From positions 62,001-126,000 of the forward strand of contig JAQFVV010001010.1 of assembly GCA_028023455.1 (NCBI GenBank): a stretch of DNA of 64,000 nt, read 5' to 3'. The notes below the pieces were generated by a model. The model was not told where the DNA came from. It was given only the letters and a program-made list of their open reading frames with translations, and made no database searches. This document shows positions 51,101 through 62,945 of this stretch, one piece after another (position 1 is the first letter of the stretch; every line of letters begins with the position of its first letter). Both the position numbers and the translations under genes were made by a program. Source of the DNA: Epiperipatus broadwayi. Lineage: Eukaryota; Onychophora; Udeonychophora; Euonychophora; Peripatidae.

Positions 51101-51284
51101 TGTATTCATTCTCTATGCGTTATGGTGTACAAGGTGTACATTCATGTACAATAATAATCCAAGAAGGCACCCAAACACATTTAAAAATAAACTGGATAGT
51201 ATACATGAAAGAGATAAAAGAATAACAAATCACACAACATTTATTGATACCTGGTCTCTATTGCAGTTACAATCAAACTTATAA
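48155..51284 (+). pseudogene. E3 ORF2 (APE endonuclease, RT, zinc finger), heavily broken
   Basis: The endonuclease (48155-48870) reads FNVRELN, VIETK, LIGDFNMSY and LSDHAAV. A deletion of roughly 35 codons after AGKTIRT (relative to E2) is followed by a frame change. RT pieces are MQFAKKESSTGQAA (49641), LDIEAAFDT, a stop after PKAYLS (49842), QGSPLSALL (about 49932) and YMDD at 50052. The C-terminal 277 codons (50451-51284) are open and hold CNLCHRDSETQDHIFFSC and the WCTRCTF..NNPRRHP tail. At least five breaks are present. Not functional. Confidence 0.82.
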
Positions 51285-51486
51285 AAAATAGGAAATCACA
51301 AAAGATTTAGAAATGTCAAATGAAAAAGTTACAACTTGCCACCATTGAAAAAACATTATATGATAGTGAACTTTTATACCTCTGCCAGCTTTACCAACAA
51401 TTGACTGTCTGTATAATAATCAAGAATAATGTGTAAAAAAATTGTGTAACCTTTTTTTAAGTTATTGAATAAAGTCCTTTGAAAGA

Positions 51487-51501
51487 TGATGATAATAATA
51501 A

Positions 51502-51593
<92 letters not shown>

Positions 51594-51624
51594 ATAATAA
51601 TAATAATTATTATTATTATTATTT
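51487..51624. repeat. (TAG)n-(TAA)n-(TTA)n microsatellite, right end of LINE array
   Basis: The E3 tail passes through GAT and TAA units into about 30 TAG units, then TAA, then switches to (ATT)n just before TTAAAGTG. This mirrors the ATT/AAT switch at the left end of the array (31687-31742). Confidence 0.97.
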
Positions 51625-53640
51625 AAAGTGAAATACACGCACAAGTTTTATTAAATAGCTGAATGAGTATATTCTCTTTGAATAATATATTATAGCAATG
51701 TTCCTATTCTTAAGCCTATATATTAATATTAAAATAAAAAAAGTTTACATTTATTATTTACTTTACTTTATGTAAAACCATTTATTTTTTATTTATTTAT
51801 CTATATTTTATTCGTGTATGGATTAATTAAATAATTTGTACATTTTTTTTATTCAAATGTTTATTTTCAAAGCATCGTAAATGATAAACATATGTTTAAA
51901 AAAGAGAATTTTGCTATAATTTAGACTTTACTTAATACAATTTAAGTAATAATAATTGTGCATGTGAATTTGGTTGAAATTATTAGTTAAAACTTAATTG
52001 CTGAAAACTCGGTATATTTAATTTTTGTAAAAATCAAATGATTTATATTTTATTAATCTCCAAAAATTCTAAAACATTAACTTTCAATGTGTGTACATCT
52101 ATATCAAAATTTATATAAAAACGTAAATAAATAATATATTCTAAAACTCCTACAACAATCTTACATAAAATTACAAAATGAAAAATAATATCAAAAATAT
52201 ATATATAGAATAAAAAATTACTTATTTGCAACTTGAATCATCATATGTTATTATCAGATGTATTTTCTTTAAAAATCTACATTTGGCATTTAAATAACGA
52301 GATGCATCACCAAAAGCTAAGTAGAAAAGGATCAAATAGCTTCACCCTCCAATTTCTGCCTATAAATTTAATGATTATTATTTGTAAATGCCTTTAGAAG
52401 TTTGAGTATAGATATTTTAAAAGAATTCTATTTATCCACTTTATTTCAAAATTTTGACAGTGAAGCATATTTCATGAAACTTTTTTCTAATAAAGTGTGA
52501 AATAAGAAATGTATCCCATTATAAGATAGATTACTTTATCATTGTTATACAGAATTCTCTGGGAGATATTGTTTATAATTTTGGTGGACTAAATGGAATT
52601 TCTAGAGAAATGCAACATCACGTGTACTATAAAGACAATTGACTTAGCTTGAAGAAATGACTGCCCAAATCTAATTTCTTTACTATTCGCATAAAGCTTC
52701 ACAAATTATAAGATTTTCAATGAAGAACTTTTTTACAGAACACATTTTTAAAAATACAATTTTCAAAATATAATAAAATTTGATATAGTATTATTTTTAT
52801 TATGCATGCATATTTTTGTTTTCTTTTTGTTTTAGAATTTTCAGAGAACATATGTTTACTGGTCAGGTAAAATGATTTTAATATTACTTTTGTTAACACA
52901 TCTATGGGGACATACATTACCACGTGTGAGTGTTTAAATGATTAGATAGCTAACATATATCACATTATTTATATTCCAGCTGGTGGGAACAAACTAAAAG
53001 ATCTCACAGCTGTAGGTAATTTAAGTATTCTGCAATTTTAATATTCTTTAATTTGTTTCATTCACTCAAAACTTTTTTATTGAATTCCACAAAAAGTTTT
53101 CTTATAGCAACATATTTTCGAACATGAGAAGCAGGCTGGTTATGGGTTTGAACCCTGCAACCCTAAGATAGTATGCTCCGAAGCCATGTGTTTTTCTATC
53201 TCAAGAAAATGGAAAAATTCATTTGCCCTTCACATTTGCATATTTTATTAGTTAGAAACATTACAGCAACAGTTTATAACTTATTTTGGCCATGAATATG
53301 AGGGAAAACCTTGAAAGTACTAGGCCTATATTAATTTTATTTAATTGTTTTGGTTCTTACAGCTACTTCTTCAATGGGTTAAATCGCTTTTACATGCTAA
53401 AACTATTTGTAACAGCTTTGTTAATTAAAGACTGTGAAGTAATCAAAGCTTTGTCAATTATTATGACATTTGTTTATTATTGCACATCAATGATGTAAAT
53501 AAAAGTTGGGTATTTTTTTTATTTTATAAGGTCATAGTAGTTATTTTACACATTCACTCATTCCACATTCATTTATAGTCACATTAACATTATTATTAAT
53601 TCCCTGAGATCATTGTTTATTTTCATTTCAAGTATATTTG
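51625..53640. other. AT-rich spacer, no gene seen
   Basis: No frame resembles a protein. A B-box-like word (GGGTTTGAACCC near 53143) is present without a recognisable A box, so a SINE is possible but not supported. Confidence 0.5.
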
Positions 53641-53783
53641 GAGTTAATGTATACTCTTGTTTTAAAATATATTTATTAAACATAGTAACATAGTAATATA
53701 CAGTTAACCTTTATAAAAATTTACATAGCATTCAGAATGAAACTTGAAAAAGTCAATGTAGAGAAAAGGGTATCTTAATAAGA

Positions 53784-54024
53784 TTAAGAGGAAAATAAAA
53801 CTTTCACCCAAGTATCATCATGAAGACTCACAGGCAAAAGCAGAGAGTCTCGCTGCTTGACTTGATCAAGAAGCTTAATAAAGACACTAAGAGCCGAGTC
53901 CTGAGAATGACCAAAGATGAGCCTGCAATGTGTCAACCATAAAGAAAATGTTATAAAGATAGATAATCTTATTGCTGCAAATGATCCCTTCTTAAGATAC
54001 TCTTTAATTTCAAATATACATTAC
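53784..54024 (-). pseudogene. LINE ORF2 C-terminal fragment related to the E group, minus strand
   Basis: A frame of about 80 codons without a starting Met, read on the minus strand from 54024 to the stop at 53784. It contains EYLKKGSFAAIRLSIFITFS, then LWLTHCRLIFGHS and IKLLDQVKQRDSLLLP, ending DDTWVKVLFSS. It aligns block by block with the C-termini of E1 (FKKGNNPAIRAATYSLYAYW, CTRCTFALANNP, KLELLRKRDSIL, ATWSHLKQRSS) and E3. The CTRC of the E group reads LTHC here. It is an old, diverged relative. No RT is seen upstream, and AATAAA occurs downstream on that strand. Confidence 0.7.
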
Positions 54025-54148
54025 TACAAAACATCGTTTGCAATTAATATTTTTAAATATTTTACAGATTTTATAAATAATAATTTCATTCAATAAAATT
54101 TTGATAGAATTTTAAAAAGTCTCAAACATAAATCCATTCTATTATCAG

Positions 54149-54505
54149 CCTGACAGTTTTTACTTTAGATCTTGGACTGTAACAGTTAGCTTTCTTTAGC
54201 AACTGTTCTAGGTAAGAATGGATAATTCTACACATAAAATATTTGCATCTAAAACATCCATTAAGAATATTAATACCACAGTACATAATTTAGAAGTGGA
54301 TAAGTTTATTATTATAAGTAAAAAATAAATAAAAAGTTTGCTAAACTTTGATTTGTTTCATCTATAAATGTAAACTTCAGTGTTTTGTTCTCTATATTAG
54401 ATCTAAAGTGTCATTCAAAAAAGAATCTTTTTTAAGTGCAATCAACCTGACAGTTTTTACTTTAAGTCTTGGTATGGAGCAGTTGGCTTTCTTTAGATAC
54501 TGTTG
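54149..54505. repeat. two diverged direct repeats of about 63 bp
   Basis: CCTGACAGTTTTTACTTTA...CTTGG followed by CAGTT.GCTTTCTTTAG..ACTGTT occurs at 54149-54212 and again at 54442-54505 with about ten differences. The two lie 5' (on the minus strand) of the LINE fragment at 53.8-54.0 kb. Nature unknown. Confidence 0.75.
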
Positions 54506-55074
54506 TAAACAAAGTGCTATTTAATCAAGTAATTATAAATGGATAAATTCACACATTATACATATATCATTAGTAATAATAATAATTTAATAGTTCAACT
54601 GCTGGTTGGCTAGTTGAAAAAATATAAATAACATAATCATGAAACACTTTATATATCTATAATTTAGACAAACAAATAGATAGCTAGTTGTCTATAACTT
54701 CATAATAAGTCTTTATTTTAATAATTATTCATTTTTTAACTCCTATAATTTTATACAGTTATTCACAAGCAATTTCTATAAAAGCATTTTGCTGGTCACT
54801 CCTTCCTTAGATCAGTCTAATTAGTTTTGACTGGAGCTGTTTATTACTGCTATTCCTGTCTGTAACTTCACTACTACTCATTTTCTTCTTCAGTAGAAGA
54901 TTTTTCAGGCAATTTATTAAATTTGCTAATTTGCATATTGATGGACTTTATTATAATGCAAAATTGAATGTTGTTATGTACAGTTAGTCTAATTCTCTTT
55001 TTCCTCATATAATTATTTCTAGGATAATTTAACATTTCCTGTATTGACCAGCTTGTACACACACATATATATAT

Positions 55075-55299
55075 AATTACAATAAAAATAATAATAATAA
55101 CGGTAACAAACTATTATAAACAATCCTTAAATTCGCAGAAGTACTTTCGGTTAATTTCTTGAACCTGCCTCAACTGCCATTTTTTGAATTTTAATAGCAG
55201 TTGAAGCAGGTTTAAGAAATTAACTGAAAGTACTTCTACAAATTTAAGGATTGCTTATAATAGTTTGTTACCGTTATTATTATTATTTTTATTGTAATT
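55075..55299. repeat. head-to-head PLE terminal repeats (106-bp-arm palindrome)
   Basis: Left arm 55075-55180 and right arm 55194-55299 are reverse complements with about eight mismatches around a 13-nt centre. The right arm matches the 3' end of the PLE fragment at 62832-62915 (shared words GCAGGTTTAAGAAATTAAC and GAAAGTACTTCT). The sequence beyond the right arm to about 55325 matches, inverted, the start of that fragment at 62493-62525. So the palindrome is two opposed terminal repeats of one PLE family with no coding between them. Confidence 0.85.
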
Positions 55300-55325
55300 A
55301 CAATTTTGTTTTAATTAACGGACAT

Positions 55326-55811
55326 TTTATTTTTATATTACATATATATATATGTGTAACTAGTCAGTACACAACCGTTTTCTTGTCAGTTGTTGAACTT
55401 CTGACTTTAAATCTATATTTACTGTGATGTTCCATATTAAATTTTATATTCTTCCAAGCATAAAATACACGTTAAGTCTACTTTTTAGTGATTACAAAAA
55501 TAGATTTGTTTTTATTCATAATACTATTCCTTAAAAAATCATTTCATGTTTTAGTAACATGACAGTTCTAAAAATATTTATTAGCAAATTTACTGATTAT
55601 TTAATAGCTATTGAAATTTAGCATGAACACTATATGATTTAAAGAATAAACATTGTGTTTCATGTGAATATAAAAAATAAAACCTATTTTAAAGCAACTG
55701 CCATTTTAAATTTGGATTATACTACTCTTAATATACCCAATAAACTGCATGTGTAGATGCTTATAAATTATATTTTTTTAATATATTCTTATTTCTAACT
55801 GTAATGCAGTC
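55326..55811. other. AT-rich spacer, no gene seen
   Basis: A (TA)n run near 55342 and plain AT-rich sequence up to the hAT element. Confidence 0.5.
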
Positions 55812-55819
55812 TATTAGAT
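55812..55819 (+). repeat. hAT target-site duplication, left
   Basis: TATTAGAT directly before the left terminal inverted repeat; the exact copy is at 56967-56974. Eight bases is the size made by hAT transposases. Confidence 0.93.
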
Positions 55820-56966
55820 CAGTGGTCTTCAACCTTTTCAGCCCTGTGGCCCGGTAAAAATAAGAATAAGATTTCACGGACTGGTAGAAGTTTACAGATA
55901 AATTTTCTTAAAGATGTAACCTGCTTAGCTTTAGATAAGCATAATTGTTATAACTGACCAAAACAGCACACTAGTAAATGTGTATAGTAATGGTGTTGCT
56001 TACCTTCACATGTTAAACACTCTTTCTCGAGGTGTGCAGTCATATTACTACAGAAAACATAGCATTTCACATTTATTATTTCATTGTTAAAACATGCAAG
56101 AATAGAATGTTATTCACCTGAATGTTGAAAAAGTCAAAAGTTTTGATATTTTTTTGAGGGGAGGGGGGGGGGTTGAAAAATACTTTGTCATCAACTGAGA
56201 CAAAAGATAGACAGCAAAGTTATTTTTTGTTTGTTTTTATTTTTTAGAAAAGGTAACAGAAATTGGTTTTAAAAATAAAAGTTTTAGTATTTTAGTGGTA
56301 TACAAATAAAGCCCAAAAAAATATTGCCTTATAGGCCAAAAAAAAAGTGGGTGTATTTTTAAACAAAAAAAAAAAGAAAATAAAGCTTGAAAAAGTCAAA
56401 AGTTTTGATCTTACTTTATTTTGGGGTGGTGGGGGTATATTGAGAAATACTTTGTAAATGTTAGAGACAGAACTTATTTTTTGGTTTTTATTTTAAAAAA
56501 AGGTAATAAAAATTGATTTTCAAAACAAAAGTTAAAGCCAAAAAAAAACACTAAAAATGAAATATTAAAAGAGAAAGTAGAAAAAATTTAAGAGATCAGA
56601 AAAAGTCACATTACATTTTATTGTTTTAACAATGCTGATAAGCAGCCATGATTGGCTATCAAAAGACAACCAGAGTTTGTATAATAAAAAACTTTTTCTA
56701 CCCTCCCCCCCCCATAAACATCTGTGATAAATAGAAAAACAAATTAATTTATGTATGATTGATTAGATTTTGTTTTTGTTCTGTTTCTTTTTTTTTAATC
56801 GGGGAAAAAATGCGATGAAAAAATAAATAAAAATTGTTTATATTAATTAAAAGTTTAAAATCTTATTATTTTGTTATTATAAACTTTCTTGCCAGTCTAG
56901 CTGCAGACCAGCAGAAAACTTCTGCGGCCCAGTGTCGGTCTGCAGTCCAGTGGTTGAAGACCACTG
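55820..56966. mobile_element. non-autonomous hAT DNA transposon, 1147 bp
   Basis: Terminal inverted repeats CAGTGGTCTTCAACC (left) and GGTTGAAGACCACTG (right) are perfect over 15 bp and start with the CAGTGG seen in many hAT families. Exact 8-bp duplications TATTAGAT flank it. The left end goes on into GGCCCGGT and the right end has GGTCTGCAG inverted with CTGCAGACC (56911-56946), a subterminal hairpin. The inside is low in complexity with G-, A- and T-runs and no transposase frame, so it must have been moved by a transposase encoded elsewhere. The intact duplication and ends suggest a fairly recent insertion. Confidence 0.93.
56125..56532. repeat. internal direct repeat inside the hAT element
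   Basis: TTGAAAAAGTCAAAAGTTTT begins both halves (56125 and 56387). Each continues with a G-rich run, AATACTTTGT, a T-rich run and AAAGGTAA.A.AAATTG.TTT. The unit is about 150 bp and the copies are diverged. It is an old duplication within this transposon family. Confidence 0.8.
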
Positions 56967-56974
56967 TATTAGAT
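56967..56974 (+). repeat. hAT target-site duplication, right
   Basis: TATTAGAT immediately after the right terminal inverted repeat, identical to 55812-55819. Confidence 0.93.
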
Positions 56975-59900
56975 AATATTGTTTTGAGGGCAGATACTTT
57001 CTTATCCATTTTTAAGAATGAAGATGAGTTTCTTACAATTGTGATTTGAATAAGATCTATTTTTAATGCAATATCATTTTAGCTTTGAAAAAACGATTCT
57101 ATAATACATTCATCAATTCAAACTTCTAAGAACTCATATAGTACAAACTTTTCTTCTATTTTAATTCCTAATTATTAAGTAATCTAATAGAGTTTATTTT
57201 TGAAGATTGATGCATTCATGTTTCTTTCTACCAATTTTTTCTCCAAGCAATGTTCTTGATACTCAATACATGTTTTAGAAAAAACCAGTAACAATTAACC
57301 ATTTGAATTGGATATCATTTCCAATAATTTTTGAATGTTTACCATCTTTATAGCATATGATTAAATCACCAAAAAGAACATTTCAGTTTTTATTGGTGTA
57401 TAATGATGTTATTTAACAAAAGAATAAAACTTTCTTTTATTAAATTCTTTAAATTTTAATATACCATTGATTTTTAAGTTTTTCCAATTGTTGAACATTT
57501 GTTTTTAAATCTCTTTATTTGCTCTACATTCATGATTTATATTAATAACATCATTAATAATAGAAACATTGACAGATGGTTTTGAACTTAAAAACAGATG
57601 TATATGTGTTTATAGCAGACTTCTCCAAAGAATTTCATGCTTTAATATACATGACAAAATTAAAAGTCCAAATTAGTAACTTTAAAATAAAGAACATTGA
57701 ATTACATCTTACAGCAAATTCAATACCATATAGTTTCTTTTCCTTGGTTGATCTGGCCTTACTAAATAATTTGTAGCTATTTATTTGTTCTACTAAATAT
57801 TATTCCTTTGGAATATAAGTCTGATATTAAAAAGTTTGCATCAAGTTCACACATTTTATGTACCTATTTTTAGAAAAATGGGTAGTAATAATTAATAAAT
57901 AAAAGTAAATATTTTAAATCTATATATTATTTTCTGATGTATCATCAATAAATACTGATTATACAACTTTAATAAATTATTCATCAGGTACAATAACCCA
58001 ATTAAATTTTATAATTTAGCTTAAAATAAGAAATGGTATAATAAATAGTTTTAAGTAGACCAAAAAGTCGTATCAATGATCATGGGTTTCTCTATTTGCA
58101 TTTTTTGAGAAGTATATACAACAAAATAATGAACAATTCCTATACTGGACATTCACTACAAAAACAGAAATTGAAATTGAATAAAAAATGCAGGACATTT
58201 TATTCAATTAGAAAAACAAGATGGGAATTACCAATTTAAAATATTTAATGGAACACAAATACATAAAAGATTTAATTTTTAAAACTATACTTTAAAAGTA
58301 TTGGTGTGTGAAATCTTTCAGCTGAAAGAGTAGGAGTAGAAAAAGAGTGCCATTGAGTCACACCAATTATAGATTAATTAAGTGGATGCTAAGTAAAATA
58401 ATGATCTTATCTAAGTTTATCTTCACTTTGAGACTATAGAGATAATATGAAAAATTGAAATCTTTTATTATTTAGTATGAAATTTAATCTTATGTTACCT
58501 TTTAAATTATGCAACTAAAGTCAGTTATCAGAATTTTGCAGTAATTGATGAAAATATAACAAAAATAAATAAAGAGTATTCAAGTGAGGGGAAAGAAATA
58601 TGTAATCATTGAGACAAAAGATTATTGGATTCCAAAATATAACTTAGTAATTGCCATGATTTATAATTTGTCATAATAATGCAAACTAGTTGAGAACCAA
58701 CTGAGTCACTGTAACATTTAGTAAGACATAAGATTTATTGGTAAACACTAATTGAAAAACATTAATGTGTTGGTGAAATTTTAGTTATAATCTCTAAAAT
58801 ATTTGACTTATAAGTTATGATTGCAATTGTAATGCAACTTGTCTGTTTCAAGTTATTTGTAATATATGTTGACAATAAAATATAAGAACAATGTGGCTTA
58901 TCTTTGAATATATAAAAAAGTTACCATTGATAAAATTGCTATTAATAACAGTGATGAAATGTGTAAATAACAATGATAAGAGTTTCCTGGACTAATCTTG
59001 AAAATAGTTTTTCAAAAATTATTTGGAATTTTTATTCTATTATCAATTTTTAATGAAGCTAGATACTGTTGCAATTGATTCCATATTATGCTTTTATATT
59101 GTGCTGCAATTTTTTACACAAAAATAAGTGAAATATGAATAATGTAACTGTTTGCTGTTAGATTGGCATTCCTCAAAACATCACCAAAACTATTGATGTC
59201 TATAACTTTGACTACTTTTTTAAATTTTCATCACCTTATAGTGTAATATTTATTTGCTAATAATGATTTGGAATCAAGTAATCGGAATGAGTTTGACATT
59301 TTAAAGAAAATAACATCTATTAACTACTAATAAATATTCTTTAAATAATGAATAAAACAAAATCAGTAGCTTAGCATTTGGCTTAACATTTTTATCACTA
59401 TAATGGATGGAAATAGTACCAACTATTAGAAATGTACTCTACGTTGGTGGGCATTTTAAATATTTTAAAAAAATAAGTTTCTATTAAGAACAGTTTTTGT
59501 TGTGGTCTTGTCAAAATTCACAAAGTAAGTTTTATATATTTTACTTAACATTAAGAATGTTCTGCTTGCTTTTTTTATTGTTTTGAAATATTATACCATT
59601 ATCGGACTTTTTTATTTATGTATTAATGGTATCCAACGTTTTGACAATGCCACCACAATACTCCTACGCACCCGCATATATATATAAATCATTTTATAGT
59701 GCTCTTAAAACTGTATTTCATAATTTTATAAGCTATAAAAAAAAACCCAAAAAATATCAGACTTATCTCTCTCACTATATATGTATATATACAAAAACAA
59801 TAATTAGCAAGTATTTGACAAATTCATTGAGTGTTATCGATTCCTTTAATTTTTTACATAGTTTTCATCTGCAGTAAAATATCCAAAATTCTATTTTAAT

Positions 59901-62492
59901 TGGTCTTAACACATAATTACAGAATACACACACACATTTATATATATATATTTCATTACCGCATCATCAATACAATGTAAGTTTAAATATATTTGTTTGA
60001 CGCTAAAATTATATATATATATACATACTTTTACAAATTTGCAAAACTTATTTTTAAATCTAATATCAGATTTAAACAGCATTAACTATATTAATAATTA
60101 AACATAATGTTAACAATAACAATAAAGGTAAAAGTAATATTATACTTTATTCAATAAATGCATGTACACGAAAAATTTACTTCGAGGTAATAAAGCATTA
60201 AATAACATTTTACAATAATAATATAATTCTCAGCAAAATTAAGTAATCTTGAAAAAATTAAAAAAGTGTTAAATAAGTTTTTGTCATTAATATATGTATA
60301 TATAAGACATATAATCTATTATCAATCGTGTATAATTAGCATATATTAAAAAGTGAACCATTGTTTTATTTGAATTGCTGATGGCAATACCTGTGAAGAG
60401 TAATATTGATCTAAAAATAATTGTAGAAACAATAAGTAAAACAAAAATAAAAGCATTTTCAATAAAAGAAAAAAATATTTAAAAACTTTACAATATGAAG
60501 TTGTAGGTAATTTTTAAAAATGATAAAAATTCCATAGGTTTTCTGACTAATCAGCTTTGTAAAACCTCCAAATGGGAGATTATTTATACATATCATCATG
60601 TTTGTTGATATAGTATGGTTTCATAAGAATATTGAATGCTTTTCTAAATTTTTGATGGTGGATTTTATGTCCAGATGGGATATTAGTATTTGAATACCTT
60701 ATATTGAGCCAACTAGCCATAACATGTTGAAAGAATATTTATCGTGATAAATACTGCTTCACTATATTGGTGTGCTCAACTACCATAACAGTAATGCAAC
60801 ATTAAACCATATAAGAGTTTTCATAAACTCCATATAGAGTGACTAATTTCTTAAGTTTGAACAAACAGCTATTAATTTTTTGATTAGTAGTATATTTTGT
60901 TTTTATATTATAGCATTTTAAAATATATTCATATTATTTGTAGTTTTTTTTATATATAAAAATATAAATTTTAGGAATGTTATTTTTATTTTCTTAATTT
61001 TTATTTTACAACTATTTTGGATTTGAATAAAGGCTTTATTTATGATGCCATTATTAAAAGCATTAGTTAACAAAATATTACATATAATTTCTGGGGTTTT
61101 TTTTTTTTTTCAGATATAATTTATTTGAAGATCCTGCTGTCGTAAAAAATGAGATTTTGCTATAGAAAAATATACATAGTGGAGATGATGAGATTAAAAT
61201 CCAAAGTATCTATATGTGTGTGTATTTTTCTGAAAGTACAAAATGATAAAAGAACATTGTTTTTTTTTTTTTTGTAACAATACATTAAAAAAGAAAGTGT
61301 TCTCTCATTTTTTATTTCTGGTGTAAATTAAATATGAGAATTGATGGTGTTTATATGTGCAAAAAATCATGTAGTTTATCTGGATTGTGTAACATGCAGC
61401 AATGTAGCAACTATATCTCTGAACCAAAGAAACAGTTTGCAATATGCTGATTCTAAAACCCACATTTCTATTCACTCTATAAACAAATCATCTAAGCACT
61501 TTAGGATGAGAGAACTTGTCAGAGTACCAAAAATTTGTGGATAATGTTGTCCATGTAAATAAGCTAAGTATTCAAAAAGAGATGGTAATAAAATCCAGCA
61601 GACTTAAATGCTATGTAACAATATTTAAAATTTCATAATATTTCTAAATACAAAATCAAATGCACTGAAAGATAATTAGCATAGTATTTATTTTAAATAT
61701 TTCATTTTTTAATGGATAAAAGAAAATGTGCTGAGTTTTTTTATTCATGATTTTAAAGTTGATAATACAAGTTATATTAACAAATAGTGAGCTATAATGT
61801 GAGTAAGAGATTATACTGTTCCTACTATAGTCTGTAGAATCTGAGAGAAGTGAAAGGCATTTTTTTAGAAAATAATTTATTTATTTTTATTTCTTTATTA
61901 ATTAGTGTTTAGTGATAATAGATATTATTGTTATCCCATGTTAAGTGATCTTACATCAGTTTGTTTTTTTATAAATATTATTATTTAGTAGAGATAAAAT
62001 TTTATTGATTATTGGCGTCATCATTATACAAAGTGACAGCAACATTTTCTTTGTCTGTTGGAGATATAACCTTAGACTTGTCCAATTTTGTATTGTTTAG
62101 AACCTGTTTTATTTCTTTGAGATAATTATTTAGATTCTTTTAATATTATAAATTTTGGACCTATGTATATTAGCTCTAAAAGAGTTTATTTTACAGGGTT
62201 GATTCCATGTTGCAAATAATTCTTCCAAATGCTATCTTGGAACATTTTAAAGCAAAATTAAATCTTTTTTTAGAATGTAAATCTCATCTGTAAAGAGTAT
62301 TTTTTTTATAAATTATAAACAATTTATTTGATTCATAAGCATTGCTATAAAAATTGTATTTTATTCATGCGTATAATATTTTTGTTTTGTTTTTGTATTT
62401 TTAAGTTTGAGGCTGTAACTGGCCTATGATTTTCAATACAATAATTAATAGATAAATATAGTTCCAGAAATAAAAACAATATATATATATAT
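56975..62492. other. AT-rich stretch, no gene seen
   Basis: About 5.5 kb with several short open frames (for example 57576-57776, 59626-59877, 61341-61544), none of which reads like a known protein or has visible homologs in the window. TA-repeat runs occur near 59940 and 60013. Nothing further is supportable. Confidence 0.5.
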
Positions 62493-62524
62493 AATGTCCG
62501 TTAATTAAAACCAAAATTGTAATT

Positions 62525-62578
62525 ATAATTGAAATAATAAATTTAACGGTTTACAAACTATTACAAACAATCCTTAAA
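62525..62578 (+). repeat. inverted arm, left (pairs with 62888-62941)
   Basis: Runs from ATAATTGAAATAATAAATTT to CAATCCTTAAA. Its reverse complement, with very few mismatches, lies at 62888-62941. Confidence 0.9.
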
Positions 62579-62583
62579 AATAA

Positions 62584-62833
62584 AATAATGGCGATTTAAT
62601 ATCTCCTTCAGTTTTCTTTGATCACGAAAAAACATGTAAATATAAATTTAAATTTGATTTTGAAAATGTGAAAATTCTTCATGAAGAGAGAAACCATAGT
62701 AAAAAAAAAAATTAAAGAGGCAATTTTTATAACCAGGAGTAAAATGCATTTAATAAATCGACAAGCTACTAATATTAAAATACGAGATTCATGGATTTTA
62801 ATTGATGATGTTTGGTTTCGCTTTTGTTTTTGA
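62584..62833 (+). pseudogene. PLE C-terminal coding fragment
   Basis: Reads NGDLISPSVFFDHEKTCKYK, FDFENVKILHEERNHSKKK, then after a one-base slip in a run of eleven A (62701-62711) IKEAIFITRSKMHLINRQA and a stop at 62831. It aligns with the C-terminus of the PLE at 28741-28850 (FYDHNKSC...FNVKILETQRNNKRKIKK), the part after the nuclease. No RT is present. The slip in the A-run may be real decay or a base-calling error. Confidence 0.75.
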
Positions 62834-62887
62834 TTTTAATGGCAGTTGAGGCAGGTTTAAGAAATTAACCGAAAGTACTTCTGCAGA

Positions 62888-62941
62888 TTTAAGGATTGTT
62901 TGTAATAGTTTGTAAACCATTAAATTTATTATTTCAATTAT
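62888..62941 (+). repeat. inverted arm, right (pairs with 62525-62578)
   Basis: Starts TTTAAGGATTGTTTGTAATA and ends TTTCAATTAT. It also matches part of the right arm of the 55-kb palindrome. Confidence 0.9.
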
Positions 62942-62945
62942 ATAT

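Larger units (their letters stand above)
62493..62945 (+). mobile_element. short PLE copy with inverted-repeat ends
   Basis: A PLE C-terminal coding scrap enclosed by 54-bp inverted arms (62525-62578 and 62888-62941) and bordered by (TA)n runs on both sides. The right part (62832-62915) is shared with the palindrome at 55.1-55.3 kb. I infer a strongly 5'-truncated PLE whose 5' end is an inverted terminal repeat. Confidence 0.75.

Noticed and set aside
51462-51644. 60-codon poly-Tyr frame
   Set aside because: Translation of microsatellite on the minus strand.
53124-53240. tRNA-like or SINE head around GGGTTTGAACCC
   Set aside because: Only a B-box-like word; no A box at the right distance and no cloverleaf.
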